A stretch of 47,884 bases of DNA from Microbacterium sp. SA39 (GTDB taxonomy: Bacteria; Actinomycetota; Actinomycetes; Actinomycetales; Microbacteriaceae): NCBI RefSeq assembly GCF_000967865.1, contig NZ_JXRU01000020.1, positions 1 to 47,884 on the forward strand, in the 5' to 3' direction. Positions 9,518 through 17,217 of this stretch are shown here, one piece after another. How positions within the stretch are numbered: position 1 is the first letter of the stretch; each line of letters opens with the position of its first letter. Made by a program: the position numbers and the translations under genes. A model generated the notes under the pieces. That model was not told the origin of the DNA and searched no databases. It worked only from the letters and a program-made list of their open reading frames with translations.

Positions 9518-11002
9518 GTGTCAACCCTCAGTGATCTCGCCCACGCCCAGGGCCGTCTGACCGACAGCGACGTCGAGTGGCTCCACCGGCTCGCCGGCGA
9601 CGGCCAGCTCCTCGCAGACCTCGCCTCAGCGGACATCGTCATCTGGATTCAGACCGACGACGGATCCTTCGTCGCTGTGGCGCATGCGCGACCGAGTGGA
9701 GCAGCGACGCTGTTCTACCGCGACATCGTGGGCGAACGCGTCCGCCCGCAGTGGCGCACGCAGGTGCAAGGTGCGTTCGAGTCCGCGGCGATCGTCGATT
9801 CGTCCTCGCCCGACTGGTTCGAGGAGACTCCGACGAGGGTGCGAGCGGTCCCGATCATCCGCGATCGAGGGAACGCCGAAACTGGTCCGACGATCATCGG
9901 CGTCGTGACGCGACACACGAATCTCGGAGAGGCGCGTACGCCGTCCCGCCAGCAGATCACCTTCGAGGAGTGCGCGAACGATCTCTTCCGCATGATCGCC
10001 GACGGGAGCTTTCCCGACCTCGCCGCACCGACATCACCGCGTCGCGGCGCGCCCCGTGCGTCGGACGGCCTCATCCGCATCGACGTCGACGGCATCACGA
10101 CCTTCGCCAGTCCCAATGCGCTCTCGGCCTTCAATCGCATGGGCTTCGATGACGAGCTGGAAGGGGAGTCGCTGGCGGAGGTCACCACACGGCTCGTGCC
10201 GCCGTCGCGCCAGGTCGATGAGTCCCTGCCTGTCGTCGTCACAGGACGCGCTCCGTGGCGCACCGACATCGAGGCCAGGGGCGTCACGGTGTCGCTCAGG
10301 GCGATCCCGCTGAAGGATCACGGCACGCGCATCGGCGCCATCCTGCTGTGCCGCGACGTCTCCGAACTTCGCCACCAGGAGCAGGAGCTCATCACCAAGG
10401 ACGCCACCATCCGCGAAATCCATCACCGGGTGAAGAACAACCTGCAGACGGTGGCGTCGCTGCTTCGAATCCAGGCGCGTCGCACGCACTCCGACGAGGC
10501 TCGAGACGCACTCACCCAGGCGATGCGGCGGGTGGATTCGATCGCCGTCGTCCACGACACGCTCGCCCAGGGGCTCACCCAGAAGGTCGACTTCGATGAA
10601 GTCTTCCACCGCGTCCTCAAGCTCGTGGCCGAGGTCGCTTCGGCGCCGAACACCCGCGCGCGCACGCAGTCGACCGGCCGCTTCGGCGTGCTGCCGAGCG
10701 AGTACGCGACACCTCTCGCGCTCGCCCTCACCGAGGTCGTCACGAACGCCGTCGAGCACGGGCTCGCCGGTCGCGAGGGGATGGTCACGATCGACGCGAC
10801 GCGCACGGAGGACAATCTGCGCGTGACCGTTCACGACACCGGCCTCGGACTGCCGGAGGGACGGATCGGTCAGGGCTTGGGCACCCAGATCATCCGCACG
10901 CTCATCCAGGGCGAGCTCGGTGGCACGATCGAATGGCGAGGCGCGGACGGCGAGGGGACCGAAGTGGTCATCGACATCCCGCTGCGTTGGCTGGAGCCCT
11001 GA
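9518..11002 (+). CDS. pdtaS: Sensor histidine kinase PdtaS
   Basis: A cytosolic HisKA_2-type histidine kinase of 494 residues. Domains in order are an N-terminal GAF-like domain (about 1-160), a PAS domain (about 185-285, LIRIDVDGITTFASPNALSAF), the H-box IREIHHRVKNNLQTVASLL (His302/303) and an HWE/HisKA_2 ATPase domain with LALTEVVTNAVEHG (N-box), VHDTGLGLPEG and QGLGTQIIRTL (G-boxes). No membrane segment is seen, in keeping with M. tuberculosis PdtaS. The known partner PdtaR is an ANTAR RNA-binding response regulator that acts on transcript antitermination; it is not in this window. pdtaS next to whiB1 is also the M. tuberculosis order (recalled). Confidence 0.93.
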   Translation: MSTLSDLAHAQGRLTDSDVEWLHRLAGDGQLLADLASADIVIWIQTDDGSFVAVAHARPSGAATLFYRDIVGERVRPQWRTQVQGAFESAAIVDSSSPDWFEETPTRVRAVPIIRDRGNAETGPTIIGVVTRHTNLGEARTPSRQQITFEECANDLFRMIADGSFPDLAAPTSPRRGAPRASDGLIRIDVDGITTFASPNALSAFNRMGFDDELEGESLAEVTTRLVPPSRQVDESLPVVVTGRAPWRTDIEARGVTVSLRAIPLKDHGTRIGAILLCRDVSELRHQEQELITKDATIREIHHRVKNNLQTVASLLRIQARRTHSDEARDALTQAMRRVDSIAVVHDTLAQGLTQKVDFDEVFHRVLKLVAEVASAPNTRARTQSTGRFGVLPSEYATPLALALTEVVTNAVEHGLAGREGMVTIDATRTEDNLRVTVHDTGLGLPEGRIGQGLGTQIIRTLIQGELGGTIEWRGADGEGTEVVIDIPLRWLEP

Positions 11003-11027
11003 CCTCGGTTCTCGCGGCGCAGAAGAA

Positions 11028-11056
11028 AGCGGCCTGAGATCAGATCTCAGGCCGCT
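11028..11056 (+). terminator. Bidirectional terminator between pdtaS and whiB
   Basis: A perfect 13-bp stem, AGCGGCCTGAGAT (11028-11040) with its complement at 11044-11056, and a CAG loop. Read from the whiB side it is followed by TTTCTTCT, giving a good intrinsic terminator for whiB. On the pdtaS side the tract is weaker. Confidence 0.8.
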
Positions 11057-11068
11057 GCTGCCGGACGG

Positions 11069-11317
11069 TCAGGACGCGCGGCGGGCGCGTGCGGCGCGGC
11101 GCTTCAGAGCGCGGCGCTCGTCTTCGGAGAGGCCGCCCCAGACACCGGAGTCCTGGCTGCTCTCGAGGGCGTACTGCAGACAGATCTCGGTCACCGTGCA
11201 GGTGGCGCAGACGGTCTTCGCCTTCTCGATCTGATCGACGGCCGGACCGGTGTTCCCGACGGGGAAGAACAGCTCGGGATCGACAGTCAGGCAGGCGGCT
11301 TTGTCGCGCCAGTCCAT
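11069..11317 (-). CDS. whiB1: WhiB family iron-sulfur transcription factor
   Basis: An 82-residue WhiB protein with the four [4Fe-4S] cysteines C9, C37, C40 and C46 (TVCATCTVTEIC), the GVWGG turn (about 58-62) and a C-terminal basic LKRRAARARR DNA-binding tail. WhiB proteins bind the housekeeping sigma factor region 4 and respond to nitric oxide or redox. The WhiB1 assignment rests on short length and on its place beside pdtaS; the sequence alone does not prove the subtype. ATG 11317 has GGAG upstream. A TAGCTG box at 11390-11395 on the same strand would give a leader of about 65 nt. Confidence 0.9.
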   Translation of the reverse strand: MDWRDKAACLTVDPELFFPVGNTGPAVDQIEKAKTVCATCTVTEICLQYALESSQDSGVWGGLSEDERRALKRRAARARRAS

Positions 11318-11495
11318 GGGGGCTCCTCGGTATGGATTTCCAGAGAGGTCGGGACGCGACCGCTCTGATTTCGGGTGACTGTTCGGGTTCAGCTACCCTG
11401 TTGATATGCGGACGGATGCCCGCGAATTGTGATGCGAGCGAAACGCCCGCCCCACGCCGCTGTGGGAGCACATGACGCTGTCTATTCTGTTACAT

Positions 11496-11519
11496 AAAAC
11501 CCGCTAAATCAAGGGTTTT
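11496..11519. promoter_or_regulatory. AT-rich inverted repeat AAAACCC...GGGTTTT upstream of the membrane protein gene
   Basis: AAAACCC (11496-11502) and GGGTTTT (11513-11519) form a 7-bp inverted repeat with a 10-base spacer, in an unusually AT-rich stretch of about 50 bp. TATTCT (11483-11488) and TACATA (11491-11496) just before it could serve as -10 boxes for the gene at 11553. It may be an operator or a leader hairpin. Confidence 0.4.
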
Positions 11520-11552
11520 CCGCCTTCTCACTCGATTCTCAGGAGACATATC

Positions 11553-11939
11553 GTGCGTGCACCCGGGCTGGCTCTCGCGGCCGCGGTCGTCCTCGCCGCG
11601 GAAGGCGCCGCACTCCTCGTCTTCGCCGTCATCGAGCTCGCTGGTCTGGGAGCGGGCGATGCCGCATCGCTGCCCACTGCTCTCGCGCTGATCGTGCTCA
11701 CTCTCATCGGCGCGGCCGCCCTGATCGCGTTCGCTGTGGGTACTCGGTCCGGCCGATCCTGGGCCAGGTCCGGGGGAGTGGTCTTCCAGGTGCTGGCGAT
11801 CGCCCTCGCGCTGGCATCGCTGTCCGTCCAGCCCGTCTCCTGGACGTTCACGATGGCAGTCGGTCTTCCCGCCCTGCTCGGCTTCGCCCTGCTCATCGGC
11901 AGCGCTCGTCGCGAGGGCGAGCAGCGGGAAGCGGAATGA
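11553..11939 (+). CDS. Small integral membrane protein (four helices), unknown function
   Basis: A 128-residue protein with four hydrophobic segments: about 3-30, 40-63, 75-95 and 97-118. It has a short basic loop SGRSWARSGG between helices 2 and 3 and a charged C-terminus. Such four-helix proteins are common next to regulatory genes in actinobacteria and have no assigned role. The start is GTG 11553, with AGGAG 8 bases upstream. It is divergent from whiB across a 235-base region with an AT-rich inverted repeat, and convergent with the bcp gene. Confidence 0.8.
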   Translation: MRAPGLALAAAVVLAAEGAALLVFAVIELAGLGAGDAASLPTALALIVLTLIGAAALIAFAVGTRSGRSWARSGGVVFQVLAIALALASLSVQPVSWTFTMAVGLPALLGFALLIGSARREGEQREAE

Positions 11940-11959
11940 CGCGCTGACGCGCCTCCGTC

Positions 11960-12433
11960 TCAGTCGTCGATGCCGAGCAGCTTGCGGATCCGCGCGACGT
12001 GCCCGGTGGCCTTGACGTTGTACAGCGCGAGTTCGACGCTGCCGTTCTCCGAGAGGACGAAGGTCGAACGGATGACTCCTTCGACGACCTTGCCGTAATT
12101 CATCTTCTCGCCCCACACACCGTAAGCGGAATGCACGGCATGATCCGGGTCGCTGAGGAGCGTGAAGGTGAGTCCGTCGCGTTCACGGAACTGGGCGAGC
12201 TTGGGCGGCTCGTCGCGCGAGACTCCGATGACGCGGTAGCCGGCTCCCTGCAGCGAGGAGATGCTGTCGCGGAAATCGCACGCCTGGGTGGTGCATCCCG
12301 GCGTCATGGCTGCGGGGTAGAAGTACAGGACGACCTTCTGACCGCGCAGGTCCGCGAGAGCGACGCGATTTCCGTCCTGATCGAGGAGGGAGAAGTCGGG
12401 GGCTGCGGTACCGGGTTCCAGGCGCTGGGTCAC
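11960..12433 (-). CDS. bcp: Thioredoxin-dependent peroxiredoxin Bcp
   Basis: A 157-residue atypical 2-Cys peroxiredoxin that reduces H2O2 and organic hydroperoxides in the cytosol. The active site YFYPAAMTPGCTTQACDF carries peroxidatic Cys47 and resolving Cys52 (the CxxxxC arrangement of Bcp). Other family marks are PDFSLLDQDG at the N-terminus, VIGVSRDEPPKLAQF and GVIRSTFVL. The start is GTG 12433. It is the third gene of aroA-rsgA-bcp, beginning 9 bases after the rsgA stop, so it is probably co-transcribed. Confidence 0.95.
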   Translation of the reverse strand: MTQRLEPGTAAPDFSLLDQDGNRVALADLRGQKVVLYFYPAAMTPGCTTQACDFRDSISSLQGAGYRVIGVSRDEPPKLAQFRERDGLTFTLLSDPDHAVHSAYGVWGEKMNYGKVVEGVIRSTFVLSENGSVELALYNVKATGHVARIRKLLGIDD

Positions 12434-12442
12434 CCGACCAGC

Positions 12443-13510
12443 CTATCGGCCGGGCGCCTGGTCCGCCTTGTCGGCGAATGTCTGCAGGAGTCGCTGCAGC
12501 GAGTCGAGGCGCGCGCGCCCGGTCTCGCCGAGCTCGCCGCGCTCCGCAGCTTCGATGAGGGCGCAGTCGGGGGCGTCGGCGAGATGGGTGCATCCGCGCG
12601 GGCAGTTCTCCGCGATCGCGGCGAGCTCGGTGAAGGCCGCCAGGATGTTCGCCGGATCCACGTGCCCCAGACCGAACGACCGCACGCCCGGGGTGTCGAT
12701 CACCCACCCGGTGCCGAGGACTCCGTGATACCGCAGCGACACGGTCGACGAGGAGGTGTGGCGACCGCGGCCGGTGACCTGGTTCACATGCCCCGTTGCC
12801 CGACCCGCGGACGGCACGAGTTCGTTCACGAGTGTCGACTTGCCGACCCCGGAGTGCCCGACGAAGACCGTCGAACGGCCGACCAGAGCGGCTCCGATCT
12901 CATCGATCGGCATCTCGTCCTGCGCGCTCGTGAACACCTGCAGGTCGAGCCCGTCGAAGTGGGTGAGGAAAGCGGTGGGGTCGGCGATGTCGGTCTTCGT
13001 CACCACGAGGAGCGGACGGATGCCGGCATCCAATGCCGCCACGAGGTAGCGATCGACGAGCCGCGCCCGCGGTTCGGGATCGGCGGCGGCCACCACGACC
13101 AGCATCTGGTCGGCGTTCGCGACGATGACTCGCTCGACCTGATCCGTGTCGTCGGCGCTGCGCCGCAGGAGCGAGGTGCGGTCGGCGATGCCGATGATGC
13201 GACTGAGGGTGCCCTCGTCGCCCGAGGTGTCGCCGACCACGCGTGCCTGATCACCGGTGACGATCGGCATCCGACGGAGTTCGCGGGCGCGGACAGCGCT
13301 GATGATGTGCTCGTCCTCGGTGTCTTCGTCCATCAGCACGGTGTACCGCCCCCGGTCGACGCCGAGAACCCGGCCGTTCTGCGCGTCCTCGTGGGCGGGG
13401 CGACGCTTCGTCCGAGGCCGGTTCGCCTTCGGGTTCGGTCGGGTGCGTATGCTGCTCTCGTCGAAATCCTCGAAGTCGTCCTCGAGGTCGGAGTCGTCCA
13501 GCCAGCTCAT
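12443..13510 (-). CDS. rsgA: Ribosome small subunit-dependent GTPase RsgA
   Basis: A circularly permuted GTPase of 355 residues that matures the 30S subunit. It has an acidic/basic N-terminal extension (1-45), an OB-fold (about 46-125), then the permuted order G4 (TKTD, 171-174), G1 P-loop GHSGVGKS (218-225) and G3 (DTPG, about 273). A C-terminal zinc finger has C-PRG-C-T-H and a final C (about 309-322). The zinc motif is one residue shorter between the first two Cys than in E. coli, as I recall for actinobacterial members. It starts 3 bases after the aroA stop, so expression is almost certainly coupled. Confidence 0.95.
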   Translation of the reverse strand: MSWLDDSDLEDDFEDFDESSIRTRPNPKANRPRTKRRPAHEDAQNGRVLGVDRGRYTVLMDEDTEDEHIISAVRARELRRMPIVTGDQARVVGDTSGDEGTLSRIIGIADRTSLLRRSADDTDQVERVIVANADQMLVVVAAADPEPRARLVDRYLVAALDAGIRPLLVVTKTDIADPTAFLTHFDGLDLQVFTSAQDEMPIDEIGAALVGRSTVFVGHSGVGKSTLVNELVPSAGRATGHVNQVTGRGRHTSSSTVSLRYHGVLGTGWVIDTPGVRSFGLGHVDPANILAAFTELAAIAENCPRGCTHLADAPDCALIEAAERGELGETGRARLDSLQRLLQTFADKADQAPGR

Positions 13511-13513
13511 CCG

Positions 13514-14830
13514 TCAGCCCTGCAGCATCCGCTCCCAGAGCATGGTGAACTCCGGGAGTGTCTTCGCGGTGGTGCCGATGTCGTCGATCTCGATGCCGGG
13601 GACCCGCAGCCCGATGAGTGCGCCGGTGGTGGCCATCCGGTGATCGTGATGGGCGGCCCAGCCGCCTCCGTGCAGGGCGGCAGGAATGATACGCAGGCCG
13701 TCGGAGAGTTCCTCGGCCTCGCCGCCGAGCGCGCGGAGGTTGCCGATGAGAGCGGCGATGCGATCGGTCTCGTGCAGGCGGATGTGTCCGATGCCGCGGA
13801 TGGTCGTCGGCGAGTCGGCGAATGCCGCGAGACCCACCAGTGTCGGGGTGAGCTCGCTCGCCGCCGAGAGATCCATGTCGAGGCCCCGGATGCCGGAGCC
13901 GCCGCGCACCGTGAGGGTGCCGCCGTGCCGACCGACGTGCCCTCCCATGGCCTGCAGGATCTCCGGCAGCAGGGCGCCGGGCTGCGTCGAATGCGCCGGC
14001 CAGCCGGTGATCGACACCGAGCCTCCGGTGACGAGGGCGGCGGCGAGGAAGGGAGCGGCGTTGGAGAGATCGGGTTCGATCGCGATCTCCTTGGCGCGGG
14101 GAACCCCGGCCTCGACCAGCCATTCGCCGACGGCGGGGCGCTCGATCCGGACGCCGCGTCGGCTCAGCGCCTCGATGGTCATGTCGATGTGCGGCAGGCT
14201 CGGCAGGTGCTCGCCCGTGTGGACGAGGTGCAGCCCCACGTCGAAGCGCGGGGCGGCGAGCAGGAGTCCGGAGACGAACTGGCTGGAGGCGGAGGCGTCG
14301 ATCTCGATGCGCCCGCCACGGATGCGCCCATGGCCGCGGATCGTGAACGGGAGTGCCCAGGTGCCCTCGTCGTCGATGTCGACGCCGAGATCGCGGAGGG
14401 CGCTGATCAGCCCGCCCATGGGTCGGTGCAGGGCCGTCTCGTTCGCGGTCAGGTGCACGTCGTGTGCCGCGAGTCCGGCGAGCGGTGCGATGAAGCGCAT
14501 CACCGTGCCGGCCTGGCCGCAGTCGATGGTGCGGCCGCCCTCGAGCCGAGCGGGGGTGACCACCAGATCGGGGCCGAACTCGTGCCCGGCATCCACTTCT
14601 TCGATGCCGACGCCGAGCGCGCGCAGGGCGTCGACCATGCGAGCCGAGTCGTCGGAGTGCAGGGGCGCGATCAGTCGTCCCGGACCGTCGGCGATCGCGG
14701 CGATGATGAGTTCGCGGTTGGTGAGGGACTTGGACCCCGGGATGGTGAGTTCGGCGCGCACCGGGCCGTCCACGGCGGGCGCGGCGTATGCGCCCTGGAC
14801 ACGGGCGGGGGAATACCTGTTCGCGCTCAT
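13514..14830 (-). CDS. aroA: 3-phosphoshikimate 1-carboxyvinyltransferase (EPSP synthase)
   Basis: A 438-residue AroA, sixth enzyme of the shikimate pathway. It transfers enolpyruvate from PEP to shikimate-3-phosphate. Visible are the N-terminal PGSKSLTNRELIIAA (about 31-45), the glycine-rich GQAGTVMRFIAPLAG PEP-binding element, SSQFVSGLLLAAPRF and the C-terminal IRLHETDRIAALIGNLRALG with DHRMATTGAL. First gene of an operon with rsgA and bcp. A TAAAGT box (14839-14844) ends 8 nt before the ATG, so the message is probably leaderless or nearly so. Confidence 0.96.
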   Translation of the reverse strand: MSANRYSPARVQGAYAAPAVDGPVRAELTIPGSKSLTNRELIIAAIADGPGRLIAPLHSDDSARMVDALRALGVGIEEVDAGHEFGPDLVVTPARLEGGRTIDCGQAGTVMRFIAPLAGLAAHDVHLTANETALHRPMGGLISALRDLGVDIDDEGTWALPFTIRGHGRIRGGRIEIDASASSQFVSGLLLAAPRFDVGLHLVHTGEHLPSLPHIDMTIEALSRRGVRIERPAVGEWLVEAGVPRAKEIAIEPDLSNAAPFLAAALVTGGSVSITGWPAHSTQPGALLPEILQAMGGHVGRHGGTLTVRGGSGIRGLDMDLSAASELTPTLVGLAAFADSPTTIRGIGHIRLHETDRIAALIGNLRALGGEAEELSDGLRIIPAALHGGGWAAHHDHRMATTGALIGLRVPGIEIDDIGTTAKTLPEFTMLWERMLQG

Positions 14831-14838
14831 CGGTTCTC

Positions 14839-14844
14839 ACTTTA
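14839..14844 (-). promoter_or_regulatory. Putative -10 box (TAAAGT) of aroA operon
   Basis: TAAAGT on the minus strand ends 8 nt before the aroA ATG (14830). It lies inside TCACT-TT-AGTGA, a small inverted repeat (14837-14848) that could bind a regulator. Confidence 0.4.
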
Positions 14845-14942
14845 GTGAACAGGATGCCCACGGCGTGAAGGCGCGGGCGTCCGCCGACGAGGAGAGCCCA
14901 TGCTGAGCACGCTGGAACGCGGGACGCTGGACATCAGCGGCC

Positions 14943-14948
14943 TAGACT
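14943..14948 (+). promoter_or_regulatory. Putative -10 box (TAGACT) for the short sigma-factor start
   Basis: TAGACT ends 5 nt before GTG 14954 and 8 nt before ATG 14957. A transcript from here would be leaderless and encode the shorter sigma factor. Confidence 0.4.
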
Positions 14949-14956
14949 GGCCGGTG

Positions 14957-15562
14957 ATGGATGACACCGCAACCACCGAGCCCGTAGGCGACCCTCGGCG
15001 CGAATTCGAAGAGCAGGCGATCCCCTTCATGGATCAGCTCTACGCCGCCGCGATGCGCATGACGCGCAACCCCGCCGACGCCGCCGACCTCGTGCAGGAG
15101 ACGTTCGTGAAGGCGTACGGGTCCTGGGCGACCTTCTCGCAGGGCACGAATCTCAAGGCGTGGCTGTACCGCATCCTCACGAACACGTACATCAACATCT
15201 ATCGGAAGCGGCAGCGCGAGCCCTATCAGGGCACGATCGACGAGCTCGAGGACTGGCAGCTCGGCGGCGCGGAGTCCACGACGGCGACACATGGTCGTTC
15301 GGCCGAGGCCGAGGCCATCGACCGGATGCCGGCATCCGTCGTGAAAGACGCTCTTCAGGCGGTTCCCGAGGATTTCCGACTCGCGGTGTACTTCGCGGAC
15401 GTCGAGGGGTTCGCTTATCAGGAGATCGCCGACATCATGAAGACCCCCATCGGCACCGTGATGAGCCGTCTGCACCGTGGCAGACGGATGCTGCGGGAGC
15501 TGCTGGCAGATTACGCCGCTGAGCGGGGCATCGCCGCGGCTGACACGAGGAGTAAGAAATGA
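14957..15562 (+). CDS. sigH: ECF sigma factor of the SigH/SigR group
   Basis: About 201 residues with sigma region 2 ([32 protein letters not shown], then [21 protein letters not shown]) and region 4 ([36 protein letters not shown]). The group controls the thiol-oxidative stress response in actinobacteria, and the rsrA gene overlaps its end by ATGA, confirming the group. Two starts are possible: ATG 14957 (or GTG 14954), likely leaderless with TAGACT; or ATG 14900, 57 bases earlier, preceded by a strong GAGGAGAG. The longer form adds 19 residues. Streptomyces SigR is also made in two forms, so both may be used. Confidence 0.93.
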   Translation: MDDTATTEPVGDPRREFEEQAIPFMDQLYAAAMRMTRNPADAADLVQETFVKAYGSWATFSQGTNLKAWLYRILTNTYINIYRKRQREPYQGTIDELEDWQLGGAESTTATHGRSAEAEAIDRMPASVVKDALQAVPEDFRLAVYFADVEGFAYQEIADIMKTPIGTVMSRLHRGRRMLRELLADYAAERGIAAADTRSKK

Positions 15563-15804
15563 GCGACTGCGGCTGCGACAAGGCCCGTCAGGATCTGGAG
15601 GAGTACCTCCGCAACGAGGTCTGCAAGACCGAGCACACGGAGATCAGGGAGCATCTCGAGAACTGCGCGTCGTGCCGTGACGAGGCTCTCGTCGCGACGA
15701 CGCTGACCGAGGTGGTGGCCCGGGCCTGCAAGGAGACTGCTCCCGAAGAGCTCCGCGACCAGGTGTTCGCCCGGCTCCGCGAGGTCCAGGCGTCCCAGCA
15801 CTGA
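15559..15804 (+). CDS. rsrA: Mycothiol-system anti-sigma factor RsrA
   Basis: An 81-residue ZAS-family redox-sensing anti-sigma factor. The zinc site H32-LEN-C36-AS-C39 (HxxxCxxC) is intact, with additional C4, C6, C22 and a C-terminal-half Cys ([11 protein letters not shown]), giving the cysteines needed for disulfide switching. It holds SigH inactive under reducing conditions and releases it on oxidation. It overlaps the sigma gene by four bases (ATGA). Confidence 0.95.
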   Translation: MSDCGCDKARQDLEEYLRNEVCKTEHTEIREHLENCASCRDEALVATTLTEVVARACKETAPEELRDQVFARLREVQASQH

Positions 15805-15825
15805 GCGTTCGTCGGAGGCCGTCGG

Positions 15826-15831
15826 TAGTGT
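15826..15831 (+). promoter_or_regulatory. Leaderless promoter -10 (TAGTGT) of the Eis-like gene
   Basis: TAGTGT ends exactly 6 nt before ATG 15838, so the gene has its own promoter despite lying 33 bases after rsrA. Confidence 0.55.
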
Positions 15832-15837
15832 GGAACG

Positions 15838-17142
15838 ATGAGCACCATCGATGCGCGCGACGTACCAGCTGACCCGACCTCGACGGAACGCCTGAGCCCC
15901 GCCGGCTTCGATTATCGAGTCGTCGATCTGACGGATGACGCGACGGCCGACGCATTCCAGAGGGCTGCGGACCGAGGTTTCCTGGGTGCCGAGCCGAATG
16001 CCGACGCACTGGCGCACGCGCGGGCGGTGTTCCAGACCCGGCGAAACATCGGCGTGTACGAGGCGGAGGCGGTGCCGCACGCCTTCCCGGTCGCGACCAC
16101 CAACGCCTGGGTCACACCCCTCACCCTCCCCGGCGGAGGCTCCATCGGGATGTGGGCGATCAGCATGGTCACGGTCGCCGGGACGCACCGACGCCGTGGA
16201 ATCGCCCGCGCTCTGCTCGAGGGCGAACTGCGCGCCGCAGCATCCGCCGGCGTGCCCATCGCCGGTCTGACGGCCTCGGAAGCCACGATCTACGGTCGCT
16301 ACGGCTTCGGCCCCGCGGTGCCGGTCGCCCGGTTCGTCGTCGACACCCGCCGTGCCGGCTGGAACGGTGTCACCCCTCCCGGCCGCGTCGAGTACGTGGA
16401 TCGGGAGACCCTGGCCGCTGACATCGGGCGCGTGCACGATCGCACGCGGCGCGCCGTGCCGGGGCGGATCGAGGGGTGGCAAGGTCGCTGGGAGGGACTC
16501 TCCGGCGCCGCGACGTCCGTGACCGAACGCGACAAGGTGCGCGGCGTGCGCTACGTCGATGAAGCGGGCGAGGTCCGCGGCGCGGTCGCCTACACCATGA
16601 ACGAGAAGGGCGATTCGTTCCGCTTCGCCCTCGACGTGCGGCTGCTGGTGGCTGAGACGCCGGACGCCCTCGCCGCACTGTGGCGCTTCGTCGTGCAGCA
16701 CGACCTGGTCGACCAGGTGACCGCCGATCTGCGTCCGGTGGGCGATGCGCTGCCGTGGCTCGTCGCCGACCAACGCGCGGTGGAGCAGAGCGTGCACGAC
16801 CACGGCTGGCTCCGCATCCTCGATGTGCCGGACGCCCTCTCGGCGCGCACATACTCCGGACCCCTCGATCTGGTGATCCGGGTGGATGACCCCCTCGGGT
16901 TCGCGGAGGGGAGCTGGCATATCCAAGCAGACGCCGACGGCGATGTGACCGTGGAAGAGACGTCTGAGCGCGCTGCGGACGTCACGATCGGGGTGTCGGC
17001 CCTGTCGGCCCTGTTCGTCGGTGGCGTCGGCGCGATGACGTTGCACGCCGCCGGGCTGATCGCGGCCGATGACGCCGCCGTCCGCTCCCTCGATCGCGCC
17101 TTCGCGGCCTCTCCCGCTCCGAATCTCGACATCTGGTACTGA
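15838..17142 (+). CDS. Eis-like GNAT family N-acetyltransferase
   Basis: A 434-residue protein with Eis architecture: N-terminal GNAT domain, a second GNAT-like domain and a C-terminal SCP2-like domain (about 325-434). The acetyl-CoA loop VTVAGTHRRRGIARALLEGE is at about 111-130. Tyr in EATIYGRYGFG corresponds to the Eis general acid, and the protein ends in an aromatic residue (NLDIWY), the C-terminal carboxylate acting as base in M. tuberculosis Eis. Eis acetylates lysines and several amines of aminoglycosides. The physiological substrate here is unknown. The position after sigH/rsrA suggests, but does not prove, a stress link. Confidence 0.88.
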   Translation: MSTIDARDVPADPTSTERLSPAGFDYRVVDLTDDATADAFQRAADRGFLGAEPNADALAHARAVFQTRRNIGVYEAEAVPHAFPVATTNAWVTPLTLPGGGSIGMWAISMVTVAGTHRRRGIARALLEGELRAAASAGVPIAGLTASEATIYGRYGFGPAVPVARFVVDTRRAGWNGVTPPGRVEYVDRETLAADIGRVHDRTRRAVPGRIEGWQGRWEGLSGAATSVTERDKVRGVRYVDEAGEVRGAVAYTMNEKGDSFRFALDVRLLVAETPDALAALWRFVVQHDLVDQVTADLRPVGDALPWLVADQRAVEQSVHDHGWLRILDVPDALSARTYSGPLDLVIRVDDPLGFAEGSWHIQADADGDVTVEETSERAADVTIGVSALSALFVGGVGAMTLHAAGLIAADDAAVRSLDRAFAASPAPNLDIWY

Positions 17143-17165
17143 GCCGGCATCCGCTCCGCCGAACG

Positions 17166-17206
17166 CACGAGAAGGGCCCCGACCATCAGGTCGGGGCCCC
17201 CTCGTG
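17166..17206. terminator. Bidirectional terminator between the Eis-like gene and kgd
   Basis: GGGCCCCGACC (17174-17184) pairs perfectly with GGTCGGGGCCC (17189-17199) around an ATCA loop. The outer arms CACGAG (17166-17171) and CTCGTG (17201-17206) extend the stem. It lies between two convergent genes. Confidence 0.8.
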
Positions 17207-17217
17207 TTCGGGTGGGA

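Noticed and set aside
11999..14845. 948-codon open frame opposite bcp, rsgA and aroA
   Set aside because: Spans three well-supported genes and their intergenic gaps without any family sequence.
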